This document shows, one piece after another, positions 45,021-53,488 of a DNA stretch of 64,000 bases. The notes under the pieces are model-generated. The model had not been told where the DNA came from. It saw nothing but the letters and a program-made list of their open reading frames with translations, and searched no databases. Origin of the DNA: Microbacterium sp. VKM Ac-2870 (lineage in GTDB: Bacteria > Actinomycetota > Actinomycetes > Actinomycetales > Microbacteriaceae); contig NZ_JADKSH010000004.1 of NCBI RefSeq assembly GCF_015350795.1, positions 62,001-126,000 of the forward strand. The letters are read 5' to 3'. Made by a program: the position numbers and the translations under genes. How positions within the stretch are numbered: position 1 is the first letter of the stretch; each line of letters starts with the position of its first letter.

Positions 45021-47114
45021 ATGCCCAAGAGCAAGAAGCCGGCCGGCGGCCGCGCCCAGAACTTCGAACCGCGCTACGGCGCCAAGACCAGCTACCAGGA
45101 TGCGAAGCGCCGCCCCGGCCAGTCGTCCGCTGGCAAGCCCGGCAGCAAGAGCGCGGGGCACCGCGGCTACCGCGCCGTCGAGGCCACCGAGTCGTCGTCG
45201 GCCCCCAAGCAGCGGTGGAGCGCGCAGGAGCGCGCGGGGCGCGACGAGGCCCGCGGCATCCGGACGCGCGCCCACGGCGACCGTCCGGCTCGTTCGTTCG
45301 ACGATCGTCCCCGTCGCGACGACCGTCCTGCCCGCTCGTTTGACGATCGTCCCCGTCGCGACGACCGTCCGGCACGGTCGTTTGACGATCGTCCCCGTCG
45401 CGATGACCGTCCGGCCCGTGATGACCGTCCGGCACGGTCGTTTGATGACCGCCCGGCCCGTGATGACCGCGGTGGCTATGTCCGCAACTCCGGAGATTCT
45501 GCGCGTGGTGGCCGTGATGGCGCCCGTGGGCCCCGTGAGGCTCGGGATTTCCGGAGTACTGAACGTCCCCGTCGTGACGACCGCCCGGCCCGCTCGTTCG
45601 ACGGGCGCCCGGCCCGCGACGACCGCCCCGCCGGCTCTTTCGACGACCGCGGACGCAACTCCTCCACGTCGCGTCCGGATCGCCGTGAGCGTCCCGATTT
45701 CGCCGCGCGCGACACCGATCGGAGGAGTTACGACCGCCCCGTCCGCGACGACCGCCCCGTCCGCGACGACCGCCCGCGTCGCGATGACCGTTCGGCCCGG
45801 ACGGGTGGAAACCGCTCCGACTGGAACTCCGACGCCAAGGATGCCGCGGCCCGCAAGGCCTACGAAGCGCACGCCGACGTCGTGCACGAGAAGCTGCAGG
45901 CTCAGGCCGTTCAGGCCGAAGAGGTCGCCGATGTGAGCTTCTCGAGCCTCGGTCTCGGCGACAACATCGTCCGTGCCCTCGCTGAGCTCGGTGCGCCGTC
46001 GCCCTTCCCGATTCAGGCCGCGACCATCGCCCCGATCCTGGCCGGCAAGGACGTGCTCGCGCGCGGACGCACCGGTTCGGGCAAGACCATTGCGTTCGGT
46101 GCCCCGCTCGTCGAGTCGGTGCTGCGCAGCCAGGCCGGCAAGCGTCGCGCTTTCGGTCGCAGCCCCAAAGCGCTGATCCTCGCTCCGACGCGTGAGCTCG
46201 CGCTGCAGATCGACCGGACGATCCAGCCGATCGCCCGCAGCGTGGGACTGTTCACCACCCAGATCTACGGTGGTGTGCCGGCGGCGCGCCAGGTCGGTGC
46301 GCTCAAGAAGGGCGTCGACATCATCATCGGCACCCCCGGTCGCATCGAAGACCTGCAGTCGCAGGGCAAGCTCGACCTCTCGGAGATCGGGATCGTCGTG
46401 CTCGACGAAGCCGACCATATGAGCGAGCTCGGCTTCCTCGAGCCCATGCAGCGCATCCTGCGCCTCGTCGAGTCCGGCGCGCAGAAGCTGCTGTTCTCTG
46501 CAACCCTCGACCGCGAGGTCGCGGCCCTCGTCGACGAGTTCCTCGTCGATCCCGCCGTCTACGAGGTGGCCGGCGAGGACCAGGATTCCGGAACCATCGA
46601 CCACCGCGTGCTCGTCATCGATCATCGCGACAAGGCCGAGATCCTCACCTCGCTCGTCGATCGCGCCGGCAAGACTCTCGTCTTCGCCCGGACCCGTGCC
46701 TACGCCGAAATGCTCGCCGAGCAGTTCGATGATGCCGGCATCCACGCGGTCGCCCTCCACGGCGACCTGAACCAGGCCAAGCGCACGCGCAACCTGGAGC
46801 GCCTCACCTCGGGCCGCGTCAGCGTGCTCGTCGCTACGGATGTCGCCGCGCGCGGCATCCACGTCGACGACATCGACCTCGTGATCCAGGCCGATGCTCC
46901 CGACGAGTTCAAGACGTACCTGCACCGTTCCGGTCGCACCGGTCGTGCGGGTCGTTCGGGCCGGGTCGTCACCCTGATTCCGCGCCAGCGCCGCCGTCGC
47001 ATGACGGAGATGCTCGAGCGCGCCGAGATCGACGCGCCGTTCGACGATGCGCGTCCGGGCGACGACCTGATTGAGGAGATCGCCGGTCGCCAGGCGGCGA
47101 ACGTCGACCGCTGA
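45021..47114 (+). CDS. DEAD-box RNA helicase with Arg/Asp-rich repeat N-terminus
   Basis: 697 aa from the ATG at 45021 with AGGAAG upstream. Residues about 80-275 are low-complexity, made of D(D/R)RPARSFDDRPRRD repeats. Helicase core: Q-motif FPIQAATI, ARGRTGSGKT, PTRELALQ, GTPGRIEDL, VLDEADHMSELGF (Walker B as DEAD), SATLDRE, and HRSGRTGRAGRSG. Probably remodels structured RNA, with the charged repeats binding RNA or driving condensates. The extension is N-terminal, whereas related helicases often carry it at the C-terminus. Confidence 0.92.
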   Translation: MPKSKKPAGGRAQNFEPRYGAKTSYQDAKRRPGQSSAGKPGSKSAGHRGYRAVEATESSSAPKQRWSAQERAGRDEARGIRTRAHGDRPARSFDDRPRRDDRPARSFDDRPRRDDRPARSFDDRPRRDDRPARDDRPARSFDDRPARDDRGGYVRNSGDSARGGRDGARGPREARDFRSTERPRRDDRPARSFDGRPARDDRPAGSFDDRGRNSSTSRPDRRERPDFAARDTDRRSYDRPVRDDRPVRDDRPRRDDRSARTGGNRSDWNSDAKDAAARKAYEAHADVVHEKLQAQAVQAEEVADVSFSSLGLGDNIVRALAELGAPSPFPIQAATIAPILAGKDVLARGRTGSGKTIAFGAPLVESVLRSQAGKRRAFGRSPKALILAPTRELALQIDRTIQPIARSVGLFTTQIYGGVPAARQVGALKKGVDIIIGTPGRIEDLQSQGKLDLSEIGIVVLDEADHMSELGFLEPMQRILRLVESGAQKLLFSATLDREVAALVDEFLVDPAVYEVAGEDQDSGTIDHRVLVIDHRDKAEILTSLVDRAGKTLVFARTRAYAEMLAEQFDDAGIHAVALHGDLNQAKRTRNLERLTSGRVSVLVATDVAARGIHVDDIDLVIQADAPDEFKTYLHRSGRTGRAGRSGRVVTLIPRQRRRRMTEMLERAEIDAPFDDARPGDDLIEEIAGRQAANVDR
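45279..45464 (+). repeat. 42-bp tandem repeats inside the DEAD-box gene
   Basis: Four 42-bp units (45279-45320, 45321-45362, 45363-45404, 45423-45464) with an 18-bp partial unit between the last two. Each encodes DRPARSFDDRPRRD or a near variant. Further degenerate copies follow up to about 45,790. Recent duplication is likely because copies differ by few bases. Confidence 0.88.
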
Positions 47115-47183
47115 CATCGGATCTGAGGAAGGGCCGTGACGATATCGTCGCGGCCCTTCTGCGTGCTCGGATTCGAAGCGGCG

Positions 47184-48245
47184 TCAGAACAGCATGGCCG
47201 GCGCGGCGGTCGCCGCGGCCGCGCGCGCCGTGGTTCGTACGGGCCCGGGTCGGCTCGTCCGGGCCGGTCGATTCTCGACCTCCTCCTCGGCACCGCCCGT
47301 GAGGCCGTGTCGACGCAGCAACGGGCGGACCCGAGCCGCGAGCATCTTCCGGTAGCCGCTGGGGGCGTAGGTCGTGGCGCCCGGGTAGAGCCCGCGATAG
47401 GCGGGGACGAGTTCGGGATGCTCCCGCTCGAGCCACTGCCAGAACCACTCCCGCGCCCCTGGTCGCAGGTGCAGCGCACCGAAGACGACGCGGCGGGCCC
47501 CGGATGCTGCGATGCGCGCGAGCGCGTCGTCGAGCACCGGCACGGAGTCGGTGAGGTGCGGCACGATCGGCATCAGGAAGACGGTCACGGCGAAGCCTGC
47601 GTCTGTCGAGGCGCGGACGGTGTCGAGCCGCGCCTGGAAGGTCGGCGCCCCCGCTTCCAGCGTCTGGCGCAGCCGCTCGTCGGGCATGGCGATCGACATC
47701 GACAGGTGCACGGGAACGTATCTTCTCGCCTCGGCGAGAAGAGGCAGATCGCGGCGCAGCAGCGTGCCCTTGGTGAGAACCGAGAAGGGTGTCCGACTCG
47801 CGGCCAGTGCATCGATGATCTCGGGCATGAGTCGGTAACGGCCCTCCGCGCGCTGATAGGGGTCGGTGTTGGTACCCAGTGCGACCGGCTCGCGGTTCCA
47901 CGACGCAGCCGCGAGCTCCCGCCGTAGGACCTCGGCGACGTTCACCTTCACGACGATCTGCTCGTCGAAGTCGCGTCCTGCGTCGAGGTCGAGATAGGTG
48001 TGCGTGTTGCGCGCGAAACAGTACGAGCACGCGTGGCTGCACCCTCGATAGGGGTTGACCGTCCAGTCGAACGGCATGGCGGAACCACTCGGCACGTGGT
48101 TCAGCGCCGACTTGGCAGCTACCTCGTGGAAGGTCATCCCCGCGAACTCCGGGGTCGTCACCGTGCGCACCAGACCGTCGAGGCTCTCCATTCCGGGCAG
48201 TGCGCCGGCATCCGTCGAATCGATACTTTGTCCACGCCAGCGCAT
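47184..48245 (-). CDS. Rv2578c-family radical SAM protein
   Basis: 353 aa from the ATG at 48245. The [4Fe-4S] motif is RGCSHACSYC (Cys-x3-Cys-x2-Cys, about 65-74). Spore-photoproduct-lyase-like features include NTDPYQRAEGRYRL and VLTKGTLLRRDL. The M. tuberculosis relative, Rv2578c, belongs to the LexA DNA-damage regulon as I recall, which fits the SOS-like box here. Likely a DNA- or nucleotide-related repair enzyme; substrate unknown. Confidence 0.88.
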   Translation of the reverse strand: MRWRGQSIDSTDAGALPGMESLDGLVRTVTTPEFAGMTFHEVAAKSALNHVPSGSAMPFDWTVNPYRGCSHACSYCFARNTHTYLDLDAGRDFDEQIVVKVNVAEVLRRELAAASWNREPVALGTNTDPYQRAEGRYRLMPEIIDALAASRTPFSVLTKGTLLRRDLPLLAEARRYVPVHLSMSIAMPDERLRQTLEAGAPTFQARLDTVRASTDAGFAVTVFLMPIVPHLTDSVPVLDDALARIAASGARRVVFGALHLRPGAREWFWQWLEREHPELVPAYRGLYPGATTYAPSGYRKMLAARVRPLLRRHGLTGGAEEEVENRPARTSRPGPVRTTARAAAATAAPAMLF

Positions 48246-48253
48246 GGTGATAT

Positions 48254-48269
48254 ACGAACATAGATTCGA
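48254..48269 (-). promoter_or_regulatory. LexA/SOS box
   Basis: Read on the minus strand: TCGAATCTATGTTCGT, versus the actinobacterial SOS box TCGAAC-N4-GTTCGA; 10 of 12 defined positions match. It sits 9 bp before the radical SAM start codon, where LexA would block transcription. Confidence 0.65.
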
Positions 48270-48282
48270 CACAATCGCAACG

Positions 48283-48298
48283 CCGCTCGTTCGAGCGG
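48283..48298. promoter_or_regulatory. Inverted repeat CCGCTCG-TT-CGAGCGG
   Basis: A perfect 7+2+7 dyad lies between divergent genes, 22 bp before the GTG of the carboxypeptidase gene and near its -10. Candidate operator; a cruciform or terminator is less likely here. Confidence 0.45.
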
Positions 48299-48320
48299 TC
48301 GCGCGCGGCAGAATGGATGA

Positions 48321-49385
48321 GTGCCGCAACCCGAGCAGCCGAACAGTCGCCGTGCCGCGCGCCTCGCCGCAGAGGCGTCCGCGACGGCCCCGGCGCACCG
48401 TGCGACCGCCGATCGCGCCGTCGCTTCGCGTCGTCGCTTCGCATTCGCCCTCGGTCGTCGCGGGGTCGTCGCCGTCGTCGCGGTTCTGGCGGTCGGCCTC
48501 ATCGCCCTCGTCGTCGCGCTCGCGCGTCCGGGCGGGGAGTCGACGCTTCCGGATGGCACGGCGCCCGCGGCTGCGAACCCGACCGACGCCGTGACGCTGC
48601 CGGGCGGGTCAGGGGCCGCGGCGGGGGCGACAGCCCTGCCCGTCCCCGCGCAGAGCGGGCCTGCCGCCGCATCGTGCGACAGCTCCGCCGTCACGTCGGC
48701 GCTGGCCAGCGGGAGTGACGCCGACGTCATCGCCGCGTTCGGGGGAGGCGCGGCTTTCCGTGCAACTGTGGCTGCGGGAGCCGCGCCCTGCATCGACCTG
48801 GGCGACCCGCACCGCGTCTGGATCGTCGTCGACAAGCGTCGTCCACTCAACCCGGTCGACTTCGAGCCGGCCGAGGTCGTCGCACCCGCGAACATTCAGC
48901 GCACCGTCGATGGGAGACTCCAGCCACCCGCGGCCGAAGCGCTGACCGCACTCGTCGCGGCTGCTGCCGACGAAGGCGCTGGCGCGATCGGTCTCAACAG
49001 CGCGTACCGCTCGTATGCGTCCCAGACGCGCACCTACAACGGCTATGTGAACTCGCTCGGCCGCGCCGAGGCCGACAGGCAGAGCGCCCGCCCGGGATAC
49101 AGCGAGCATCAGACGGGCCTCGCCACCGACGTCGCCGCGTGCGACGGGGGCTGCGGCGCGATCGAGTCGTTCGGCGGTACCCGCCAGGGTGCCTGGACCG
49201 CGGCCAACGCGTGGCGCTTCGGCTTCATCATCCGTTACGAGGATGGGTACACCGCCGTCACCGGCTACCAGGCCGAGCCGTGGCATCTGCGCTATGTCGG
49301 CGTCGAGCTCGCGAAGGCGTACCACGAGGGCGGCTTCCACACGCTCGAGGACTTCTTCGGCCTTCCGGCTGCTCCCGACTACTGA
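48321..49385 (+). CDS. VanY-type D,D-carboxypeptidase, membrane-anchored
   Basis: 354 aa, GTG start 6 nt after CAGAAT (48309-48314). A membrane helix at about 50-70 (VVAVVAVLAVGLIALVVAL) anchors it with the enzyme outside. Zinc-peptidase motifs: SEHQTGLATD (SxHxxGxAxD, about 260) and EPWHLRY (ExWH, about 318). It trims D-Ala from peptidoglycan stem peptides. An Ala/Gly-rich linker of about 120 residues separates the anchor from the catalytic domain. Confidence 0.92.
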   Translation: MPQPEQPNSRRAARLAAEASATAPAHRATADRAVASRRRFAFALGRRGVVAVVAVLAVGLIALVVALARPGGESTLPDGTAPAAANPTDAVTLPGGSGAAAGATALPVPAQSGPAAASCDSSAVTSALASGSDADVIAAFGGGAAFRATVAAGAAPCIDLGDPHRVWIVVDKRRPLNPVDFEPAEVVAPANIQRTVDGRLQPPAAEALTALVAAAADEGAGAIGLNSAYRSYASQTRTYNGYVNSLGRAEADRQSARPGYSEHQTGLATDVAACDGGCGAIESFGGTRQGAWTAANAWRFGFIIRYEDGYTAVTGYQAEPWHLRYVGVELAKAYHEGGFHTLEDFFGLPAAPDY

Positions 49386-49521
49386 GTCGGGAGCAGCGCA
49401 CTCGTCGAATGGGGTGAAACCCAGTACCATGGATGCTGGGATGCGATGCCACCGGCATCCGGCGGTCTCCGCCGCGCAGCCCGCAGGATTCGGCACTCGA
49501 CGACGAGAGGACGGGCGCACC

Positions 49522-50685
49522 ATGGAGCGCGACATCTACGACGAGGATCACGAGGCGTTCCGCGACGTCGTCAAGGAGTTCCTCAAGCGCTATGCCTCCG
49601 AGGAGAAGCGCAAGCAGTGGGAGGCGGCGGGCGAGATCGACCGCGCCACCATGCTCGCCGCCGGCGAGGCCGGCATCATCGGTCTGAGCGTGCCGGAGGA
49701 GTTCGGCGGCGCGGGGATGCTGCAGGACTACCGTTTCCGCTCGATCGTGCTCGAGGAGACGATCGGGGCCGGGCAGGGTTCGCTTGCCGGTGCCTTCGGC
49801 ATCCAGGACGACCTCGCGGTGCCGTACATCGTGCACATGGGGACGCAGGAGCAGAAGGAGAAGTGGCTGCCGGGGATGGCGACCGGCCAGATCCTCGGCG
49901 CCCTCGCGATGACCGAGCCGGGCGCCGGCAGCGACCTGCGCGGCATCAAGACGACCGCCAAGAAGGTCGACGGCGGCTATCTCGTCAACGGCGCGAAGAC
50001 GTTCATCTCGTCGGGCAAGACCGCCGACATGGTCGTGACCTTCGTCAAGACCGGCGAAGGCAACCGACCGGATGCCTTCAGCCTGCTCATCCTCGAAGAC
50101 GGCATGGAGGGCTTCGACCACAGCAAGAAGCTCGAGAAGATGGGCTTCCACGGGTGGGACACCGCGGAGCTCAGCTTCACCGACGTGTTCGTTCCGGAGG
50201 CGAACCTCATCGGCGGCAAAGAGGGCCTCGGCTTCATCCAGCTGATGATGAACCTGCCGCTGGAGCGGTTGTCGATCGGTGTCGCGGCCGCGGCGGCGGG
50301 CGAGGCCGCGTTCGCCTGGACGCGCGACTACGTGCTGAGCCGCGAGGCGTTCGGCGAGCGGATCGCCGACTTCCAGAACACGCGGTTCCTGCTCGCCGAC
50401 ATGGCGACCACGGTCGACGTGATGTGGACGTACAACGACCGCGCGATGATGCTCTACAAGGACAAGAAGCTCACCGCCGAAGAGGCGGCGAAGGTCAAGT
50501 TCTGGTCGACCGATCGCGAAGCGGAGCTGCTCGACATCGGCGTGCAGCTGCACGGCGGCTACGGCTACATCACCGAGTACCCGATCGCGCGCGCCTACCT
50601 CGACGCCCGCGTGCACCGCATCTACGGCGGCACGAACGAGATCATGCGCGACATCGTGTCGCGTCAGATCGTCGGTAAGCGCTAG
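49522..50685 (+). CDS. Acyl-CoA dehydrogenase
   Basis: 387 aa from the ATG at 49522 with GAGAGGA upstream. Family signatures: AMTEPGAGSDLRGIKTTA (FAD/substrate), LSRVAFG-type segment here LSREAFGERIADFQNTRF, and GGYGYITEYPIARAYLDARV with GGTNEIMRD at the C-terminus. FAD-dependent alpha,beta-dehydrogenation of acyl-CoA in fatty-acid or branched-chain catabolism. Chain-length specificity cannot be read. Confidence 0.93.
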   Translation: MERDIYDEDHEAFRDVVKEFLKRYASEEKRKQWEAAGEIDRATMLAAGEAGIIGLSVPEEFGGAGMLQDYRFRSIVLEETIGAGQGSLAGAFGIQDDLAVPYIVHMGTQEQKEKWLPGMATGQILGALAMTEPGAGSDLRGIKTTAKKVDGGYLVNGAKTFISSGKTADMVVTFVKTGEGNRPDAFSLLILEDGMEGFDHSKKLEKMGFHGWDTAELSFTDVFVPEANLIGGKEGLGFIQLMMNLPLERLSIGVAAAAAGEAAFAWTRDYVLSREAFGERIADFQNTRFLLADMATTVDVMWTYNDRAMMLYKDKKLTAEEAAKVKFWSTDREAELLDIGVQLHGGYGYITEYPIARAYLDARVHRIYGGTNEIMRDIVSRQIVGKR

Positions 50686-50686
50686 C

Positions 50687-50734
50687 CGCACGAGCGTCGC
50701 CGCACCCGCCCGCACGAGCGTCGCCGCACCCGCC
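50687..50734. repeat. Perfect 24-bp tandem duplication
   Basis: The 24-bp unit at 50687-50710 is repeated exactly at 50711-50734, directly after the acyl-CoA dehydrogenase stop and before the GIY-YIG gene. It is GC-rich and has no obvious hairpin; perhaps a recent slippage product. Confidence 0.85.
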
Positions 50735-50771
50735 CGCGCGGATGTCGGCGCCGCTCGGTAGCGTTCGAGCG

Positions 50772-51197
50772 GTGATCGATGCTGCCACCTGCGTGCTGTG
50801 CGGGTTCGCGCCTCCGGAGGTGGATGCCGACGGCATCCGCCGTTGTCCGGTATGCCGCTGGCGGCTGGGCGACAGCCCCGACCCGGATCTGCCGCCCCCG
50901 CGGGTGGAGGTCGTCTACTACCTGCGGTGGGAGCAGCGGATCAAGATCGGCACCACGCGACAACCGCGTCAGCGTCTCGCAGCGATCTGGCATCAGGAGC
51001 TGCTGGCGTTCGAACCCGGGGGACGCACGCTCGAGCGTGCGCGCCACGAGCAGTTCGCCCACCTGCGGGCGGGCGGCGAGTGGTTCCGCGCCGATCCGGA
51101 ACTGCGCGCCCATGCTGCCGCGATAGCGGGTGACGTCCCGCCCTGGCACCGCTACGCCCGATGGGTCGCCGACGCTCTCCGCGGGGCGGTGAGCTGA
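50772..51197 (+). CDS. Zinc-ribbon plus GIY-YIG/T5orf172-like protein
   Basis: 141 aa from the GTG at 50772, 7 nt after TAGCGT (50759-50764), so likely leaderless; an in-frame ATG at 50742 is the alternative. N-terminal zinc ribbon CVLCGF and CPVCRW, then VYYLRWEQRIKIGTTRQPRQRL, the T5orf172/GIY-YIG core (Y-Y-L, then K-I-G-x-T), and ARHEQFAHLRAGGEWF with the expected Glu-rich end. Possibly a nuclease or DNA-binding protein; activity unproven. Confidence 0.75.
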   Translation: MIDAATCVLCGFAPPEVDADGIRRCPVCRWRLGDSPDPDLPPPRVEVVYYLRWEQRIKIGTTRQPRQRLAAIWHQELLAFEPGGRTLERARHEQFAHLRAGGEWFRADPELRAHAAAIAGDVPPWHRYARWVADALRGAVS

Positions 51198-51220
51198 CGC
51201 GGCATTCCTGCCGCGCCGCG

Positions 51221-51766
51221 CTACACCGTCGCGCGGTGGCGGGCGAGCCGCGCGACGCCCGCCGCACGGAGACGGTCGGCGAGGACGATTCCGAGTGCCG
51301 TGCCCCCCACGCACGATGCTGCGCACAGGGCGATGAAGCCTACGAGGAGGGGCGGCGACATCGACCACAGGTCGAACGACTGCGCCGCCAGGATCGGGTA
51401 TGCGATGCCGATCGTCACGGCTCCCGCGTAGTGGAGCCACGTCGCCCACCTGCGGTAGAGGGTGGCGAGGAACGGAAGCTCGGGGAAGAACGACCAGAAC
51501 AGCGTCGTCGCGACCGCCGACACGGTGTAGAACGGCGCCAGGACCAGCCCCGAGATCAGTCCGACCAGCAGTCCCGCGAAGGGGCGCTGCAGTAGTCGCA
51601 GGGCGACCACTGCGGGAAGCACCCAGAGACCGGCGATCGCGACCGACACGAACGGCATCGTCACGAACATCGCGAGCGAGAGCGACCAGCCGGCCGCGAG
51701 CACGATTCCCCCCGCCACGCCGATCGCGGCACAGGTCAGCAGATACGCCGTGGTCACTTTGCCCAT
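51221..51766 (-). CDS. ECF transporter S component (second, downstream)
   Basis: 181 aa, about five to six membrane helices (AYLLTCAAIGVAGGIVLAAG, FVSVAIAGLWVLPAVVALRL and others) and a basic tail DRLRAAGVARLARHR. It closely resembles the protein at 55389-55952, so the cluster has two related S components. Its ATG overlaps the stop of the flavoprotein gene (TGATG). As the substrate-binding subunit it decides what the shared energy module imports. Confidence 0.8.
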   Translation of the reverse strand: MGKVTTAYLLTCAAIGVAGGIVLAAGWSLSLAMFVTMPFVSVAIAGLWVLPAVVALRLLQRPFAGLLVGLISGLVLAPFYTVSAVATTLFWSFFPELPFLATLYRRWATWLHYAGAVTIGIAYPILAAQSFDLWSMSPPLLVGFIALCAASCVGGTALGIVLADRLRAAGVARLARHRATV

Positions 51767-52638
51767 CAGCGGACCTCGGTTTCGGCGCGCTCTGATCTCG
51801 GGGCCGGAGAAGCGGCACCGACGCGCCAGTAGCCGACGAAGCTGATGCGCTCTTTCCGGTGGCCGGCGCCGACGAGGTGGCGGCGGCCCGCGGCCGCCAA
51901 CGACTGCTCGCCGACGATGAACGCGTGGGTGTCGGATGCCGGGGTACCGAGCTGTTGCAGAGCGGCAAGGGCCGCCGAACCCGGTTTCGCACCGGCATCC
52001 CGCACCAGCCAGTGCGCCTCGACGCCTTCCGGTGCCGAGAAATCCAGCACGTCGGCGGCGGAGGGGGCCTCGAGCAGCACGGTCCCGGTCGCGTGGGCGG
52101 GCAGTGACGCGCAGACTCCGGCGACGGCGGGCGCGCCGGTCTCATCGGCGACGAGCAGCACCCGGTCGGTTCCCCGATCCGGCGAGAAGCCGAGGCCTTC
52201 GTCGATGATCACCACCGATTCGCCGGGGGTGGCCGAGTCGGCCCACCGCGATGCGGGACCCGCCGTGGGGCCGGAGCCGTGGAGCACGAAGTCGACGTCG
52301 AGCTCGGCGCCGCCGTGGGCTCCGGCCGGACGGAAGGCGCGCACGGTGTAGTTGCGCATCACGGGGCGCACCCCCTCGGGAATGCGCAGGTATTTGAGGT
52401 AGCCGAAGATCTTGTTCGCCTTGACGGGGATGCGCTCCAGACCCTCTTCTGCGGCGTCGCCGCGGTGCGGCAGGAAGAGGCGGAACCACTGGTCGTAGCC
52501 CAGGGGGGTGAAGCGATCGATGTCGCCACCACCGAGCGTGACGCGCATCCAGTGCGGCGTGAGCCGTTCGACGCGCAGCACGTCGAGGCGCAGAAGCTCC
52601 TGTGTGACGGGCTTGGTGAGCCGGGAGAAGCGGGCCAT
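51766..52638 (-). CDS. Siderophore-interacting FAD-binding reductase
   Basis: 290 aa. The FAD-binding barrel carries HWMRVTLGG, DQWFRLFLP and RNYTVRAF (RxYTxR, about 100-108). The C-terminal SIP domain includes ADETGAPAVAGV and HAFIVGEQSLAAAGRRHLV. Such proteins release iron by reducing ferric siderophores or heme in the cytoplasm. Its place between transporter genes, behind a DtxR box, argues for iron-chelate import. Confidence 0.9.
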   Translation of the reverse strand: MARFSRLTKPVTQELLRLDVLRVERLTPHWMRVTLGGGDIDRFTPLGYDQWFRLFLPHRGDAAEEGLERIPVKANKIFGYLKYLRIPEGVRPVMRNYTVRAFRPAGAHGGAELDVDFVLHGSGPTAGPASRWADSATPGESVVIIDEGLGFSPDRGTDRVLLVADETGAPAVAGVCASLPAHATGTVLLEAPSAADVLDFSAPEGVEAHWLVRDAGAKPGSAALAALQQLGTPASDTHAFIVGEQSLAAAGRRHLVGAGHRKERISFVGYWRVGAASPAPRSERAETEVR

Positions 52639-52678
52639 GCGGGTCCTTTCGGCGGGGTGGGAGAACGGAGAGCGGAAG

Positions 52679-53488
52679 TCAGAAGGTCCAGGGGAAGAGA
52701 GCCACGAGGATGCCGCCGCTCACCAGCCAGAAGGCGATCACGAAAACGGTGTCGCGGCGGCGCCAGGGCACCACGTGCCGCTCGGTGCGGTCGGAGTAGG
52801 CGCCGAAGGCGCGGGCATCCATTGCCAGGGCAACCCGCTCGGCGTGACGGATCGCACCTGCCAGCAGCGGCACCAGATAGCCCCACCATCGGGCCAGGGC
52901 CGTGAAGGGACCGTGACCGCCGTGCGCTCCCCGCACGCGGTGCGCCTGCCGGATCACGTCGAGCTCGTGGCCGAAGCGAGGAACGAAACGGAAGGCCGCC
53001 AGCGCGGTGTAGCCGACCCGGTAGGGCACGCGCAGCTGCTGCACGCCGGCGCGCACGAGATCGGGGCCGGTCGTCGTCAGCCCGGCGATGAGGGCCAGGG
53101 CGACGATCGCGGCGAGGCGCGCACCCGTGGCCAGGCCCAGCAGCAGCGCTCCGCCCGACAGTGTCCACCCGCCGATCTGTGCCACCACCGTGGAGCCATC
53201 GACCTTCGACGGGTCGGTCCACAGGCCCATCGACAGGCCGATGACCAGACCGGCGACCGGAAGCACCGCGAACATGAGCAGCGCGGTGCGCGCGGTCAGG
53301 CGCACCCCGACGAGTACCACGGCGTACGCCAACGCGATGAACCACAGGGGTGTGGCGAGGTCACGCGCGAACACCAGCAGGACGATGGCCGGAAGCGGCG
53401 CGACCAGCTTCGCCAACGGGTTCAACCCCGCGAGCATTCTGTCGTCGGGCGCCGCGGAGGCCCACGGATCGACCGCAGCCGCACTCAC
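52679..53488 (-). CDS. EcfT transmembrane subunit of ECF transporter
   Basis: 269 aa, CbiQ/EcfT family: several membrane helices in the first half, then the coupling helices with ALAMDARAFG and the ARxxG-type motif that dock on the ATPase. GTG start overlaps the ATPase stop (GTGA). It links ATP hydrolysis to the S component. Confidence 0.9.
   Translation of the reverse strand: MSAAAVDPWASAAPDDRMLAGLNPLAKLVAPLPAIVLLVFARDLATPLWFIALAYAVVLVGVRLTARTALLMFAVLPVAGLVIGLSMGLWTDPSKVDGSTVVAQIGGWTLSGGALLLGLATGARLAAIVALALIAGLTTTGPDLVRAGVQQLRVPYRVGYTALAAFRFVPRFGHELDVIRQAHRVRGAHGGHGPFTALARWWGYLVPLLAGAIRHAERVALAMDARAFGAYSDRTERHVVPWRRRDTVFVIAFWLVSGGILVALFPWTF

Noticed and set aside
45279..45464. CRISPR array
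   Set aside because: The repeats are contiguous, without unique spacers, and are in frame in a helicase gene.
44895..47117. Long open frame of about 740 codons on the minus strand opposite the DEAD-box gene
   Set aside because: It mirrors the GC-rich codon pattern and tandem repeats of the helicase gene; the helicase motifs are all on the plus strand.
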